Shown here in pieces: positions 31,696-41,774 of a DNA stretch of 64,000 nt (the first letter of the stretch is position 1; every line of letters starts with the position of its first letter). The notes below the pieces were generated by a model. It had not been told where the DNA came from. It worked only from the letters and a program-made list of their open reading frames with translations, and ran no database searches. The DNA comes from Anomaloglossus baeobatrachus (taxonomy: Eukaryota > Chordata > Amphibia > Anura > Aromobatidae). Both the position numbers and the translations under genes were made by a program. The DNA is taken from NCBI RefSeq assembly GCF_048569485.1, contig NC_134357.1, positions 105,789,135 to 105,853,134 on the forward strand, read 5' to 3'.

Positions 31696-34600
31696 TCATA
31701 AAACGGTCTCCCGGTACCTAAGTGGGGGCCTACCTAGGTTAGAACGGGTGGACCTTCGGGGCCCGGTGTCAGTGGTGCTAGACAGTGGGGTAGAGGGAAC
31801 AATCGGTTCCTCCTCCCTGCTACAGTGTGGGGCAGGCGGAGGTGCAGGGGAGCTGGGTACAGGTTCGTCCCTGGGCACTGGCACTGGTTCTGGCTCACGG
31901 TTAACCGCTTCCACTACTTCTTCATCCACGGGTTGTGGGAACAGTATCACTGGAAGAATCACCGCGCCGTTCTGTGTAGGCCAGTTTGCTGGGAAGTCAC
32001 CCATTACAGTGTGGATTACCTCGGCTGCCTTTTCCACTGGTGGAGGAACCGGTACTTCAGCCTCTGCCTTCAACGCTGGGGGGCATTTTTTTAGATGGTC
32101 CCGAGAAACTGTGGCTAGGGTGCCCCCTTGGTCACGACTAATCTGATAGGTCTTTCCATCTCCCCATTCTGTGGGTTGTATGACGTAAGGGACTGGCTCC
32201 CACTGATCATCCAGCTTGTGGGCTTTTCTCTTCCGTTTCAGCACCACATCTCCTGGCTGGAAAGGACCTGCGGGCGCCTTCTGATTGAACCGATGTTCTT
32301 GCTGCTCTCGACTTCGGCTGAGGTTTTTCTCCACATACTCCTGGATTTGCCGGTATTGTGCTCTCCTCCGACTTTCCCACTCCGCCGTTGAAGGGAGTGC
32401 TTCCGGGGCTTCCAATCCCATCTCCAGATCCACCGGCAGGCGGCCAGGCCGAGCCCTCATCAGATACGCTGGGGTGCACTTCGTCGAGCTAGACGGGATA
32501 TTATTGTACATGTCGACCAAGTCAGGTAGCTTTTCCGGCCACATGTTCCGTTCTTCTAGTGGTAGTGTCTTGAGGAGCCCCAGGACCAAGTGGTTCATTT
32601 TCTCGCACATGCCGTTGGTTTGGGCGTGGTATGGAGTGGTCCGGATCTTCTTGCAGCCGTACAACTGGCAGAATTCGTGAAACACCTCTGCTTCAAAAGC
32701 CGGGCCTTGGTCAGTCAGCACCTTCTCGGGATACCCATGGGGTCGGCAGAAATAAGCCTGGAACGCTCGAGCAGCGGTTCGACCAGTTAGGTCCTTAACG
32801 GGGACTACTACCATAAATCTTGAGTAGTGGTCTACCATGGTCAAGGCGTAGGTGTACCCACTTCGGCTAGGGGTGAGCTTGACATGGTCCAGGGCGACCA
32901 GCTCCAGCGGCTGATGGGTGACGATGGGATGTAACGGTGCCCTCTGGCTAGTCTCGTCCTTTCTCCTCAGTGTACAAGGACCGCACTCTCGGCACCAGGC
33001 TTCCACCGATTCACGCATCCCACTCCAATAGAACCGCTCCCTCAACAGCATCTCCAGCTTTTTCCACCCGAAGTGGCCAGCACCATCATGGTATGCCTGC
33101 AGGACAGTAGCGACATCAGCTTGAGGAACGATTAACTGGCATACTTTCTCATGGGTCTTTGGGTTGATCAGCTCACGGTACAGCCTCCCTTGGTGTAGGT
33201 AAAGCCGTTTCCGTTCTTTCCACAAGCGTTGGGCTTTGGCTGGAGCGGCAGGGTCTATTCCCATAGCACCTTGTTCCACTAGAGTCTTGACGAGGCGGAC
33301 AGCCGGCGCTTGATCCTGGGCGTCTTGCCACTCTTGACTGGGCCGCGGGTCCAGATCCACCCTTTGCTGACAGACTTGTACCCTCTCAGTAGGCAGCTGG
33401 TGAAACGCAGGCAACTCGATCTCCTCGAGGTCGTCATCCTCGCACCCCTCTTCTGACAAATGGGGCATCCGGGAGAGTGCATCAGCATTTATGTTGACAC
33501 GACCAGCTCGGTACTTTATGGTGAAATCATAGTTGGCTAGCCGGGCTACCCACCGCTGCTCCAGCGCGCCCAACTTGGCCGTGTTCAGGTGAGTCAGCGG
33601 ATTGTTGTCCGTAAACGCGGTGAATTTGGCTGCCGCCAAGTAGTGGCGGAACCGCTCCGTGATAGCCCACACCAACGCCAATAGCTCGAGCTTGAAGGAG
33701 CTATAGTTCTCAGGGTTCCTTTCGGTCGGCCGGAGTTTTCGGCTAGCGTAGGCAATCACCTTCTCCTTTCCATCCTGGACCTGGGATAGGACCGCTCCTA
33801 GCCCCACGTTACTGGCGTCCGTGTGGAGGATGAACGGGCTCCCATAGTCAGGGTACGCCAGGACCTCTTCTCTGGTCAAGGCCGCCTTCAACTGGCAAAA
33901 GGACTCCTCATGCTTGTCCTCCCACGACAGTGGGGCCCCAATGGGTCTACCACCTTTGGTTTGTCCCACGAGGAGATCTTGCATGGGGGCAGCCATCTTC
34001 GTGTACCCCTTTATAAAGCGCCGATAGTACCCCACCAGACCCAGGAACTGCCTTACTTCCCTCACTGTAGTTGGTCTCGGCCAGCTCTGGATGGCAGTGA
34101 TCTTCTCAGGGTCGGGGGCGACACCATCCGCACTCACCACATGCCCTAGATACTGCACCCTGGGTTTCAGCAGGTGGCATTTTGAGGGCTTCAACTTCAT
34201 CCCGTACTTGGCAAGGGACGCGAACACCTCGGCCAGGTGCTCCAGATGGGCTTCATATGTCTGGGAATAAACAATCACATCATCCAAATACAGCAGGACG
34301 GTCTCGAAGTTTAAATGTCCCAGACAGCACTCCATCAACCGTTGGAAGGTCCCGGGGGCATTGCACAGCCCAAACGGCATGCTATTGAATTCGCAGAGCC
34401 CCATCGGGGTGGTGAAGGCGGTCTTCTCCCGGTCCTCTGGGGCCACGGCCACTTGCCAGTATCCGCTGGTGAGGTCAAGGGTCGAGAAGTAGTTTGCAGT
34501 TCTCAGTGCAGCCAAAGACTCTTCAATACGAAGTAATGGATAGGCATCTTTATGGGTTATCTGGTTGATCTTCCGGTAGTCCACACACATCCGCATGGTA

Positions 34601-35793
34601 CCATCCTTCTTCTTGACCAGTACCAACGGAGCGGCCCAGGGACTACAGCTGTCCCGAATAACCCCTGCCTCCTTCATATTCCTCAACATATCTTTGGCAC
34701 ACTGGTAATGTGCAGGGGGAATAGGTCTATACCTCTCTTTGATAGGGGGATGTTCACCCGTGGGAATGTGGTGTTGGACCCCCTTGATCTGCCCAAAGTC
34801 TAGGGGGTGCTTACTGAAAACCTGTTCGTACTCCTGCACCACCCTGTGTACCCCTGCCTTGTGATGTGTAGGGGTATCATCAGTGCCTACATGTAACTGT
34901 TGGTGCCACTCCTTTGCGTCCCCCTGGGGTGGGGGAGTGCTGACGGTAGGTGGGAGTGTGGATGGACTGGCTTCATGGATAGTGTGAGGGTCCAGGGTGA
35001 GCAGCTTGGCAATGGTGGCATACCGGGGGAGCCTGACTTCTTCCTCCCCACAGTTCAACACTCTCACGGGCACTCTCCCTTTCTTCACATCTACCACCCC
35101 GCGGGCGGCCACTACAGTGGGCCAGTGCTCGGAAGGCATGGGATCCATCATCGCAGGGTAGTCACGCCCCTGAGGCCCTACTGCTGCCCTACACCAGATC
35201 ATCATCTCACTCCTAGGGGGCACAGTCAATGGAGCAACATCCATCACTCTCACTCCACCAATCTCTCCTCCTGTTGAGCTCACATGCTGGCGGTACATCA
35301 GGGCGCGGATCTCACGCTGCACAGCCCTCTGCCGGCTCCCCGCCGCTGTAGCGGCTAGCTGTTGCAATAAGTTCAACACATCAGCCATGCAGTGTTCCAT
35401 CACATTGGTTCCCAGCACTATTTTCGGGTTATGATCACTGGGTTCATTCATGATCACAATCATACCCTGGTGTTGCAGTTCAGCTTGCCCCACTGTCATA
35501 GCCACTTGTTTGTACCCCACCTGGGTCAATGGGAGTCCATTAGCGGCAATCAAATTTATACTATTGTCTGGAGGCGCCAGCTCGTCTGTGGCCCAATACT
35601 GCTGATACAACGTGTACGGTATGGTAGTTACCTGTGATCCAGTGTCCAAGAGAGCCATCACGGGTATGCCGTCCACAGCCACGGGGATGATAGGGCGGGC
35701 CCCGACATATCGGTCTCGCCAGTCCGGGGGGCCACGGTGTTCTACTCCTGAGGATTGGCCCGGGGCCCCAGGGGTTGCTCGTTTAACGGGCAC
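31696..35793 (-). CDS. pol: Gypsy pol polyprotein (protease, RT, RNase H, integrase)
   Basis: Open frame of 1365 codons in the young element. In order it shows an aspartic protease with ALLDTGSQVTTIP near residue 50, reverse transcriptase with LYLDDVIVYS and FLGLVGYYRRF, RNase H with LHTDASNVGLGAVLSQ, an integrase zinc module (HDGAGHFGWKK and CRECGPC) and an integrase core with LTDQGPAFEAE and NGMCEKMNH. The order RT-RNase H-integrase is that of Ty3/gypsy. The C-terminus is Pro/Glu-rich and I see no chromodomain. The frame overlaps the end of gag at about 35742-35793 in the -1 frame, an arrangement that in this family usually yields a Gag-Pol fusion by ribosomal frameshifting. The true N-terminus is therefore not the first Met. 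It has not visibly decayed. Confidence 0.9.
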   Translation of the reverse strand: MPVKRATPGAPGQSSGVEHRGPPDWRDRYVGARPIIPVAVDGIPVMALLDTGSQVTTIPYTLYQQYWATDELAPPDNSINLIAANGLPLTQVGYKQVAMTVGQAELQHQGMIVIMNEPSDHNPKIVLGTNVMEHCMADVLNLLQQLAATAAGSRQRAVQREIRALMYRQHVSSTGGEIGGVRVMDVAPLTVPPRSEMMIWCRAAVGPQGRDYPAMMDPMPSEHWPTVVAARGVVDVKKGRVPVRVLNCGEEEVRLPRYATIAKLLTLDPHTIHEASPSTLPPTVSTPPPQGDAKEWHQQLHVGTDDTPTHHKAGVHRVVQEYEQVFSKHPLDFGQIKGVQHHIPTGEHPPIKERYRPIPPAHYQCAKDMLRNMKEAGVIRDSCSPWAAPLVLVKKKDGTMRMCVDYRKINQITHKDAYPLLRIEESLAALRTANYFSTLDLTSGYWQVAVAPEDREKTAFTTPMGLCEFNSMPFGLCNAPGTFQRLMECCLGHLNFETVLLYLDDVIVYSQTYEAHLEHLAEVFASLAKYGMKLKPSKCHLLKPRVQYLGHVVSADGVAPDPEKITAIQSWPRPTTVREVRQFLGLVGYYRRFIKGYTKMAAPMQDLLVGQTKGGRPIGAPLSWEDKHEESFCQLKAALTREEVLAYPDYGSPFILHTDASNVGLGAVLSQVQDGKEKVIAYASRKLRPTERNPENYSSFKLELLALVWAITERFRHYLAAAKFTAFTDNNPLTHLNTAKLGALEQRWVARLANYDFTIKYRAGRVNINADALSRMPHLSEEGCEDDDLEEIELPAFHQLPTERVQVCQQRVDLDPRPSQEWQDAQDQAPAVRLVKTLVEQGAMGIDPAAPAKAQRLWKERKRLYLHQGRLYRELINPKTHEKVCQLIVPQADVATVLQAYHDGAGHFGWKKLEMLLRERFYWSGMRESVEAWCRECGPCTLRRKDETSQRAPLHPIVTHQPLELVALDHVKLTPSRSGYTYALTMVDHYSRFMVVVPVKDLTGRTAARAFQAYFCRPHGYPEKVLTDQGPAFEAEVFHEFCQLYGCKKIRTTPYHAQTNGMCEKMNHLVLGLLKTLPLEERNMWPEKLPDLVDMYNNIPSSSTKCTPAYLMRARPGRLPVDLEMGLEAPEALPSTAEWESRRRAQYRQIQEYVEKNLSRSREQQEHRFNQKAPAGPFQPGDVVLKRKRKAHKLDDQWEPVPYVIQPTEWGDGKTYQISRDQGGTLATVSRDHLKKCPPALKAEAEVPVPPPVEKAAEVIHTVMGDFPANWPTQNGAVILPVILFPQPVDEEVVEAVNREPEPVPVPRDEPVPSSPAPPPAPHCSREEEPIVPSTPLSSTTDTGPRRSTRSNLGRPPLRYRETVL

Positions 35794-36782
35794 TGTCGGT
35801 AATAATGGCCCGGCTTACGGCACTTGTAGCAGATTGGGGGTCTGCTCCTCGGGTTGTTAGCGCTTCTTCGCTGCATCCAGGGAACATCTTCGGGACTGTC
35901 AGCAAGCTGTATCTGCGCTGGAGGCTGAGATCTGGTCAGAGGTTGTAGCGCAGCGAGGATCTTGGCAAGGTCTCCGTCCATGCGACGGACCTGGGCTGCC
36001 AGTTCTTCCACTGTGCTGCTCGGGGCTGCAGATATTAAGGAGGTTGGTTTGGCTGAGGCCGCCACCACGGGAGCTGTGTCGACGGGCCACGGGCCGGGTT
36101 CCAGAACTTCAGCAGCTGGGGGCTGTAGTGCCTTGATAGCCCGCTCCTTTAACACAGCAAAGTCCACATCAGGGTGTTCCAGGGCCCACAGCCGGAGTTG
36201 TTTACGATCCTCAGGGGACCTCATCCCCTGCGCAAATTGCTCCACTAACATCTTGTTGCTATCCGCCTCATTAATAGAGTTCACCCGCTTCAGCGTGCGG
36301 AGGGCGGTCTGCAGACGTAGAGCATAGTCCCGAATGCTATCCCCAGCTCGTTGCCGGCACTGGTAAAACTGCATCCTCAGCTCAGCTTCAGTCCGGGTCT
36401 CGAAGGCAGTCTGTAGCTTCTCGAAGATGGTGGCTACAGAGAGCCGGTCCCCCTCGGTCCAGGTCTCCGCTTCCTGCTCCGCCGCACCGGTTAGCTGGCC
36501 TAGCACTATCGCTGCACGTTGCTTATCAGTCAGGGGGTACAGCTCTAGCAACGGGTTAAGCTTTTTCCGGAAGGCCTGTAGGGCATCCGGTTTCCCGTCA
36601 TACTGCGGTAGCCAGGCAGCTCCGGGCGCATAGGGCAAGGAGAACGGCATGACCTGAGCAAGCGCGGGGGCCGCGGCACCTCCCGCCGGTACGGCCGGGA
36701 CCTGGGCAGGCCCATTCCCATCTGCGGGTGCCGCTGCGGCTGCGACCACCGCTCCTCCAGCGGCTCCGTCGGGCGCAGACAT
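35742..36782 (-). CDS. gag: Gypsy gag protein
   Basis: Open frame of 346 codons. The N-terminus is Ala/Pro-rich. The middle has the retrotransposon-gag pattern (AAWLPQYDGKPDALQ, then QCRQRAGDSIRDYALRLQ), and a single CCHC zinc knuckle (CYKCRKPGHYYRQC) lies close to the C-terminus. It would form the particle that packages element RNA. The start fits because upstream minus-strand sequence to 36996 is leader and primer-binding site. Homologous gag sequence is in the element at 41775. Confidence 0.88.
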   Translation of the reverse strand: MSAPDGAAGGAVVAAAAAPADGNGPAQVPAVPAGGAAAPALAQVMPFSLPYAPGAAWLPQYDGKPDALQAFRKKLNPLLELYPLTDKQRAAIVLGQLTGAAEQEAETWTEGDRLSVATIFEKLQTAFETRTEAELRMQFYQCRQRAGDSIRDYALRLQTALRTLKRVNSINEADSNKMLVEQFAQGMRSPEDRKQLRLWALEHPDVDFAVLKERAIKALQPPAAEVLEPGPWPVDTAPVVAASAKPTSLISAAPSSTVEELAAQVRRMDGDLAKILAALQPLTRSQPPAQIQLADSPEDVPWMQRRSANNPRSRPPICYKCRKPGHYYRQCPLNEQPLGPRANPQE

Positions 36783-36975
36783 CTTGTTTCCGTCCCCCTT
36801 AGCTCTTTCCGGCCCCTCCTCTCTCGGGGCGGGGTTTTGGCCTTCGCGCCTCTACTGCTCGAGAAGACGCTCGAGCGGGAACTTTTCGCGCCAAAGATGG
36901 CGGCTTCTGAAATTTTTCTGCCGGATACCTCCGGCGGTAACAAGGCGCACCTTTACCAGACGGCAGAGCGGTAAG

Positions 36976-36993
36976 ATCCTGTTCGTGACGCCA
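36976..36993 (-). other. Primer-binding site of the young gypsy element
   Basis: TGGCGTCACGAACAGGAT on the minus strand, three bases from the 5' LTR. It would pair with a tRNA ending ATCCTGTTCGTGACGCCA; the AATCC/GCCA style suggests a serine tRNA, but this is a guess. Confidence 0.8.
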
Positions 36994-36996
36994 AGT

Positions 36997-38254
36997 TGTC
37001 GCGGGCGGGGAGGAGGGTGTCAGCACACCGCGCTCACCCCTTCTGCTCGGGTCCGGCAGCTGCTCCTGGTGGCTCGAGCTGTAGGCCAGATCCTGGGGTT
37101 TCTCGAGCGACACTCCTCGCCCGTGAGTGAAAGGGGGTGTTTGTTGGGTGTGGGGATTGTTATAGTTCGTGACGCCACCCACGGTTGTGGTGATTTCACC
37201 ACCGCTGCTCTGTACGGGGCTCCCGGGGATGGTGATGCGGAGCAGCCAGGTGTTGTGTTGCCCCTCCGTGGGTAGGGGTGGTGATCCCGGGGCCCGGTGA
37301 TGAGATGTGAAGTGTAGGGCCTGGAGGGCGCAGGGACGCGGGGGCAGCGCTGTGCCTTGCGGCACTGTGGTACTCACTCAGCCTGAGACGTGGACACAGT
37401 TTGTACGGTAAACCAAACGGCTGGTAGGACGGTCCCACAGACGGCTGCACCTGCACTCCCGGTAGGTGACGGTGATGTCCCTCTTCCTTGCACCTATGTT
37501 GACTTGTGGTAGCGGTGGATTCCCTCCGGTTACCCGCTCCCCGACTGCAATCTGGGCCGGAGGAGCTCTACACTTTGCCCGCAGGCGCTGGCCCTGGGGA
37601 AACTGGTGCCCTGGCGGTGGCGGTGTCTCCCCGGTTCAGGTTGGGCTGTTGCCTTCAATCGGGACTTGGTTGTTGGGGGATCTGTGTCCCCGTCACTGAC
37701 GGATTTGGCAAATCTGGCGACTCCTAGCCTTGCCGGGGTCCGAGAGGCCCCTGCCCTGGTGCTGACTGTCCTTCGGAACACTGCTCCAGACCACCGGGCA
37801 CACAGCCAACGGGGTCCTTCCAGGAACTTCCAAACGGTCCCCCTCCAGACAGTCACCGCCGTTGCTGACCTTGCTGTTCTGGCCCTCCACAAAGCTGGAC
37901 CCTTCAGGCTGTCTTTCTCTTCTGTCACTTCACTTGCTTTCCTCCTTTACTACTCTCACTTTCACTTTCTTAACTCCTCTACTTAGCTCCTCACACTTGC
38001 CCTACCTGGGCTTAACTCTGTTGTTACTCCTTCCACTTCCTCCTCCTGGACTCAACTGCCTGGTTTCTCCCGCCTCCAGAGTTGTGAGCTCCTTGGTGGG
38101 CGGAGCCAACCGCCTGGCCCACCCCCTGGTGTGCATCATCAGACTCCTGGAGGAAGGCAACAAGGATTTGTAGGTTAGCTGTGATGTGCCTACCTGGAGT
38201 GTGGGGTGTGGTGGTGGTGTGACCCGTGTCCCCTGGCTTGCCCAGGGCGACACA
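36997..38254 (-). repeat. 5' LTR of the young gypsy element
   Basis: 1258 bases, the same length as the 3' copy. The internal primer-site core lies at 37165-37177. Confidence 0.92.
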
Positions 38255-39400
38255 CAGCCATACGACAAAACCCTTGTCACCTCCCTCCAGGTTTGATGTT
38301 CACACGAGGGGGGCGGAGACAGGCTGTTGGCTCCACCCACCGAGGAGTTCACAGGCCCAGAGGCGGGAACAACAGTTAGTGGAAGTTGAGCTTTGACAGT
38401 GAAGTGAAGTGGAGTCAGGTTCAAGGGCAAACCTGTGTCCAGGCCTGCCATAGTCTACACCAGGTGTCTGGGTTGGAGCCCAGTCACCTCTGGCAAGGAG
38501 GCAGACGGTGGTGGCCACCTGCAGGAGCTGGGATTACAGCCTGTTGAACCGTAGGGACCGGGGACGGGGGGGTGGCCAGCCGGTACAAAACCGGGGAACC
38601 GATTGGAAACTGGAGCACCAGGAGGGGCACCCAGACCCAGTACGAGGCCCAGAACCAACCGGGCTGAGTCAAATCAACTGATTGAGGACTGGACGTTAAG
38701 ACCTATCTCACCTAAGACCTGACTGAAGACAACAGCCCAACCATTAGGGTAACGCCACCGCCCAGGCATAGAGACCTAAGGGGCCAGCGTCTGCGGGCAA
38801 AAAGAGCTCCCCTGGCACATACCAAGCTGGGGAGCGGACTACCGTTGCTCAGGCATAAGAGTCAATAGTTTCTACATAAGCAAGGTGCAGGAGAAAGACG
38901 GAAACCACCAACCTGTTAAGGGGAAAACTGTAGCCGGCTGCGGGCACCATTCACCATCTTGTTTGGTTTACCAGAGACTCCAGCGTGTTTGTAATAGTGA
39001 GTACAACAGTGCCTTCGGGCCGCTCACCGCGCCGCACTGACACCCCAGCATGCACTCATTTCCCCGACTCAGCACCTCCCTCGGGCCCCTGGGACCATCA
39101 TTCCCCTACCCACGGAGGGGGTCAACACCAAGCTGCGCAACACCGTCCCCGGGAGCCTAGTCAACGGCAGCGGTGGTGTCCATCCATTCACCACAACCCG
39201 TGGGTGGCGTTACGAACTCAAATCCCCTACAAACAACCACGGCTCCGGCCGTGGACCTCCCCACCGAAGTCCCTACGTGTAGCGCCAACCCCCTTTCAGA
39301 GCGACGTGACCCCCGGGTCCGTGAGGAGGTCAAGCCACCCACCGACGAGCACGGATCGAAGCGGCTCGGCAGCCGGCCGAGCTCCGGGGTGGTACATGAA

Positions 39401-40370
39401 CTAGTGGTAACTGTGGACGATCACAAAAATTCTATTAATCAGGAAAAAACAAAACCACAAGAGTAGTTGGAAACTAAGTTGACCGCAATCCCCTTTTTAT
39501 CAGACAACACTAGAAGTAGCAATGGGATGTTCTTAACACACCTAGACACCTAGTCACTGCCGGAGAAACATGCTGCACCTCAAAGACAGAAATGATGAAT
39601 CCTAACTTGCCTCGGAACAGTCCCCAAAGAAATAGCAAGCCCCCAACATGCAACAATGGTGAATTAAGAGAACACAATACACAGATAGAAAATATAGATT
39701 AGCAAAGGTGAGGCCCAACTTACTAGATATGACAAAACAGGACAGATAACTGATTGTGGCCAGCAAAAAAACCTTCAAAAAATACCAAACTCCTGATAGG
39801 AATAAAATACTAAGACCACGGGGTCTCCCCCCTCTATATCAGGTACTCTTGTGCCAGACACCTTAAAGTGAACTGCAGATATAAGGGAAAGAAACAAAAT
39901 CACAGAACAAACAATATTCTAAAGTGCAAATAATCCAAACATGAACAGGGAGCAAGCTCCCATTCTTGCTGGAGGAACTGCCCTGCTCACAAAAGCAGAG
40001 AGACAGATTCTCACATGCAAGAAACCAAACACAGAACCAAACGGAATAAGCAGAAACATCCTTAAGTGAAATTCCAGCAATTAAGCACAGAAACTAGAAA
40101 ACTTATCTGGAGTAGATTCAGGCACAGAATAAATGGGAGAAACTGAAGGGAAAACTCCCAGCCATCTTCAGAAGCCGCAGGAAAACATCTACCACCGGCG
40201 GCCGCCAGGCAGAAAATGCTCTTCTAAATACACTGAGCTGATCTGCAATAGGACTTCTTGAATTCCCAATTAATTCCAACACCTGTCTGAGTCACAGATT
40301 CAGAATCAGCTGCATTACCACTCCTGGCCCCCAGAGGGAGCTCAACACCAGCGTCCAACAGAGGATAAAT
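39401..40370 (-). mobile_element. LTR of the older gypsy relic
   Basis: Fossil. This stretch matches 61800-62556 and 62557-63113 over long blocks (for example CAACACTAGAAGTAGCA near 39507, AGAACAAACAATATTCTAAA near 39904 and TTCCCAATTAATTCCA near 40262). Its placement beyond the nested insertions, next to the gag leader of the 26440-29716 relic, fits its 5' LTR. Confidence 0.65.
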
Positions 40371-40779
40371 TCAAATGATCTATCCATTCTAAAATTACTG
40401 TGTGTTGTATGCTACCTTTTAGCGTTCTACATTTGGACTACACCTGATCTTGCTTTCTCCTCCCCTTCCTCAGAGAGTCTAGAATGGTAGCTGTGTTTTT
40501 ATTTAAGTGTGTTACCTACATGTTTGTTTGTCATGATTAAAAGTATGTCAGCTCGAAACGCATAGACCGGCCTGCTTCTACTTTTAAAATAATTTTATGG
40601 AATAAATAAAGCAACAACTTTTATTAAGAAGATTTATGGGTGCTGGATTTTTTCTCTTGGACTATTAGGTTGATAGTTCATAGCCAACATACAGACTCTG
40701 CGCACCTCTTCTAACCTGCCATCATCTCCTCCTCTTTTGATTTGCAATCCTGGCATAACGACATTTTTGTAGTGTGACA
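40371..40779. other. Unassigned interspersed repeat
   Basis: Contains CTCGAAACGCATAGACC at about 40551, related by inversion to the stretch near 19041. No coding signal. Confidence 0.3.
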
Positions 40780-40990
40780 CATAAAGATGCCTCTCAATAA
40801 ATCAGAATATCATCAAAAAGTTAATTTATTTCAGTAATTCAAAACAAAAAGGGAAACGCATATATTATATAGAGTCATTACAGAGTGATCTACTTCAAGT
40901 GTTTATTTCTGTTAATGTTGATGATTATGGCTTAAAGCCAATGAAAACCCAAAAGTCATTATCTCAGAAAATTAGAATATTATGAGTGAT
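40780..40990 (+). mobile_element. Tc1/mariner-like end fragment
   Basis: TCAATAAATCAGAATATCAT followed by TTAATTTATTTCAGTAATTC matches a Tc1/mariner-type terminus common in fish and frogs. No transposase remains. Confidence 0.45.
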
Positions 40991-41027
40991 TGCGCGCCCT
41001 TCGGGAACATGGTGGGATTATGAACCA

Positions 41028-41097
41028 CACAATGGGGTGTAACCACGCATAAGACTGACCTCGTAATGGGGTGTAACCACGCACCAGACTGGGTATG
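41028..41097. repeat. Short duplicated phrase
   Basis: ATGGGGTGTAACCACGCA occurs at about 41032 and again at about 41076. Confidence 0.7.
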
Positions 41098-41099
41098 TG

Positions 41100-41770
41100 C
41101 AGACTAACAGCAAACATAAATACCTGGGGTACGTCTTCTGTCACTCTTACCTTGTGTATGATCTACTGGTAAGGATGGTAGATTAATGTCACCAATTCCT
41201 TGATGTTGCACACTTAGGGCAATTGGAGTTGTTAAATTTATTGTCCATCCACCGTCCCCGTATGGGAATAGAATTGGATATGTCATTGCATCACACTTTC
41301 TGTGAAGAAAGGTGATTTGAGCTCTTTGGTTTTCACTTTTCAGGTGAACTCTGATGTCCCTATTAAATGTCATTTATAATTGACATTGTTATTTTGAGTG
41401 GATCGCGATTTTCTAATTTAGCAATTCTTTCTTCCTCTATTTCAAATTCCCTCATCATTGTGAAGGCTCTTGCGAGTGGGTTTATTGCTTTCATTTTCTC
41501 CCCAAGAGATGACAGCAGTGCTGGGAGGTACTTTTTATTAGCTTGACTTCTTGTACTTAATGCTTCTTCACTGTCCAAGATATAAATCTGGGTAAACTTG
41601 GGAGTACTACCCACAGCAGGATGCATTGAGGTAGTTCTGTGGTAAATTTGTCCATGAATTCGAAAACAGTATGGACCATGGCCATGTGGTGACGCTACTT
41701 ATGCTCCCATTGATGCCAAAGCAAGAGAGCTATTGTATTGCCTTATATTAGCCATAAAGTTATTAGAGTG
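41100..41770 (-). pseudogene. Helitron Rep/helicase relic, part 2
   Basis: Minus-strand coding-derived sequence of the Helitron-like N-terminal domain: FRIHGQIYHRTTSMHPAVG at about 41675-41620, IYILDSEEALSTR, then FLHRKCDAMTYPILFPYGDG near 41310-41250. These are conserved phrases of Helitron replicase proteins, upstream of the helicase domain, which is absent. It carries an in-frame stop near 41700 and a frame change near 41370, so it is dead. The matching upstream part is at 50216-50640, beyond the LTR element inserted between them. Confidence 0.75.
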
Positions 41771-41774
41771 CTGA

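Larger units (their letters stand above)
29795..38254 (-). mobile_element. Ty3/gypsy element, looks whole and young, duplication CAGC
   Basis: Fossil-class element of 8460 bases in minus orientation: 5' LTR 36997-38254, primer-binding site 36976-36993, gag, pol, polypurine tract 31053-31061, 3' LTR 29795-31052. Both LTRs are 1258 bases and differ at only about seven positions by eye (near 0.6 percent), so insertion was recent. CAGC flanks it on both sides (29791-29794 and 38255-38258). It looks whole, with no break noticed in gag or pol. It sits inside the solo LTR at 29717-39396. Confidence 0.92.
29717..39396 (+). mobile_element. Solo LTR (gypsy A) split by a younger element, duplication TGAA
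   Basis: Fossil LTR in two parts, 29717-29794 and 38255-39396, separated by the whole element at 29795-38254. It starts TGTGACGCCCTGG and ends GGGGTGGTACA. TGAA flanks it on both sides (29713-29716 and 39397-39400). About 1.2 kb without the insert. The LTR-internal core is TGGCGTTACGAAC at 39205-39217. It lies in the leader region of the older gypsy relic. Confidence 0.9.

Noticed and set aside
31696-32100. Chromodomain at the end of the young element's pol
   Set aside because: The C-terminal stretch is Pro/Glu-rich and lacks the aromatic pattern of a chromodomain.
33823-35860. Plus-strand open frames opposite the pol gene
   Set aside because: They are shadow frames of the minus-strand pol, with no independent domain.
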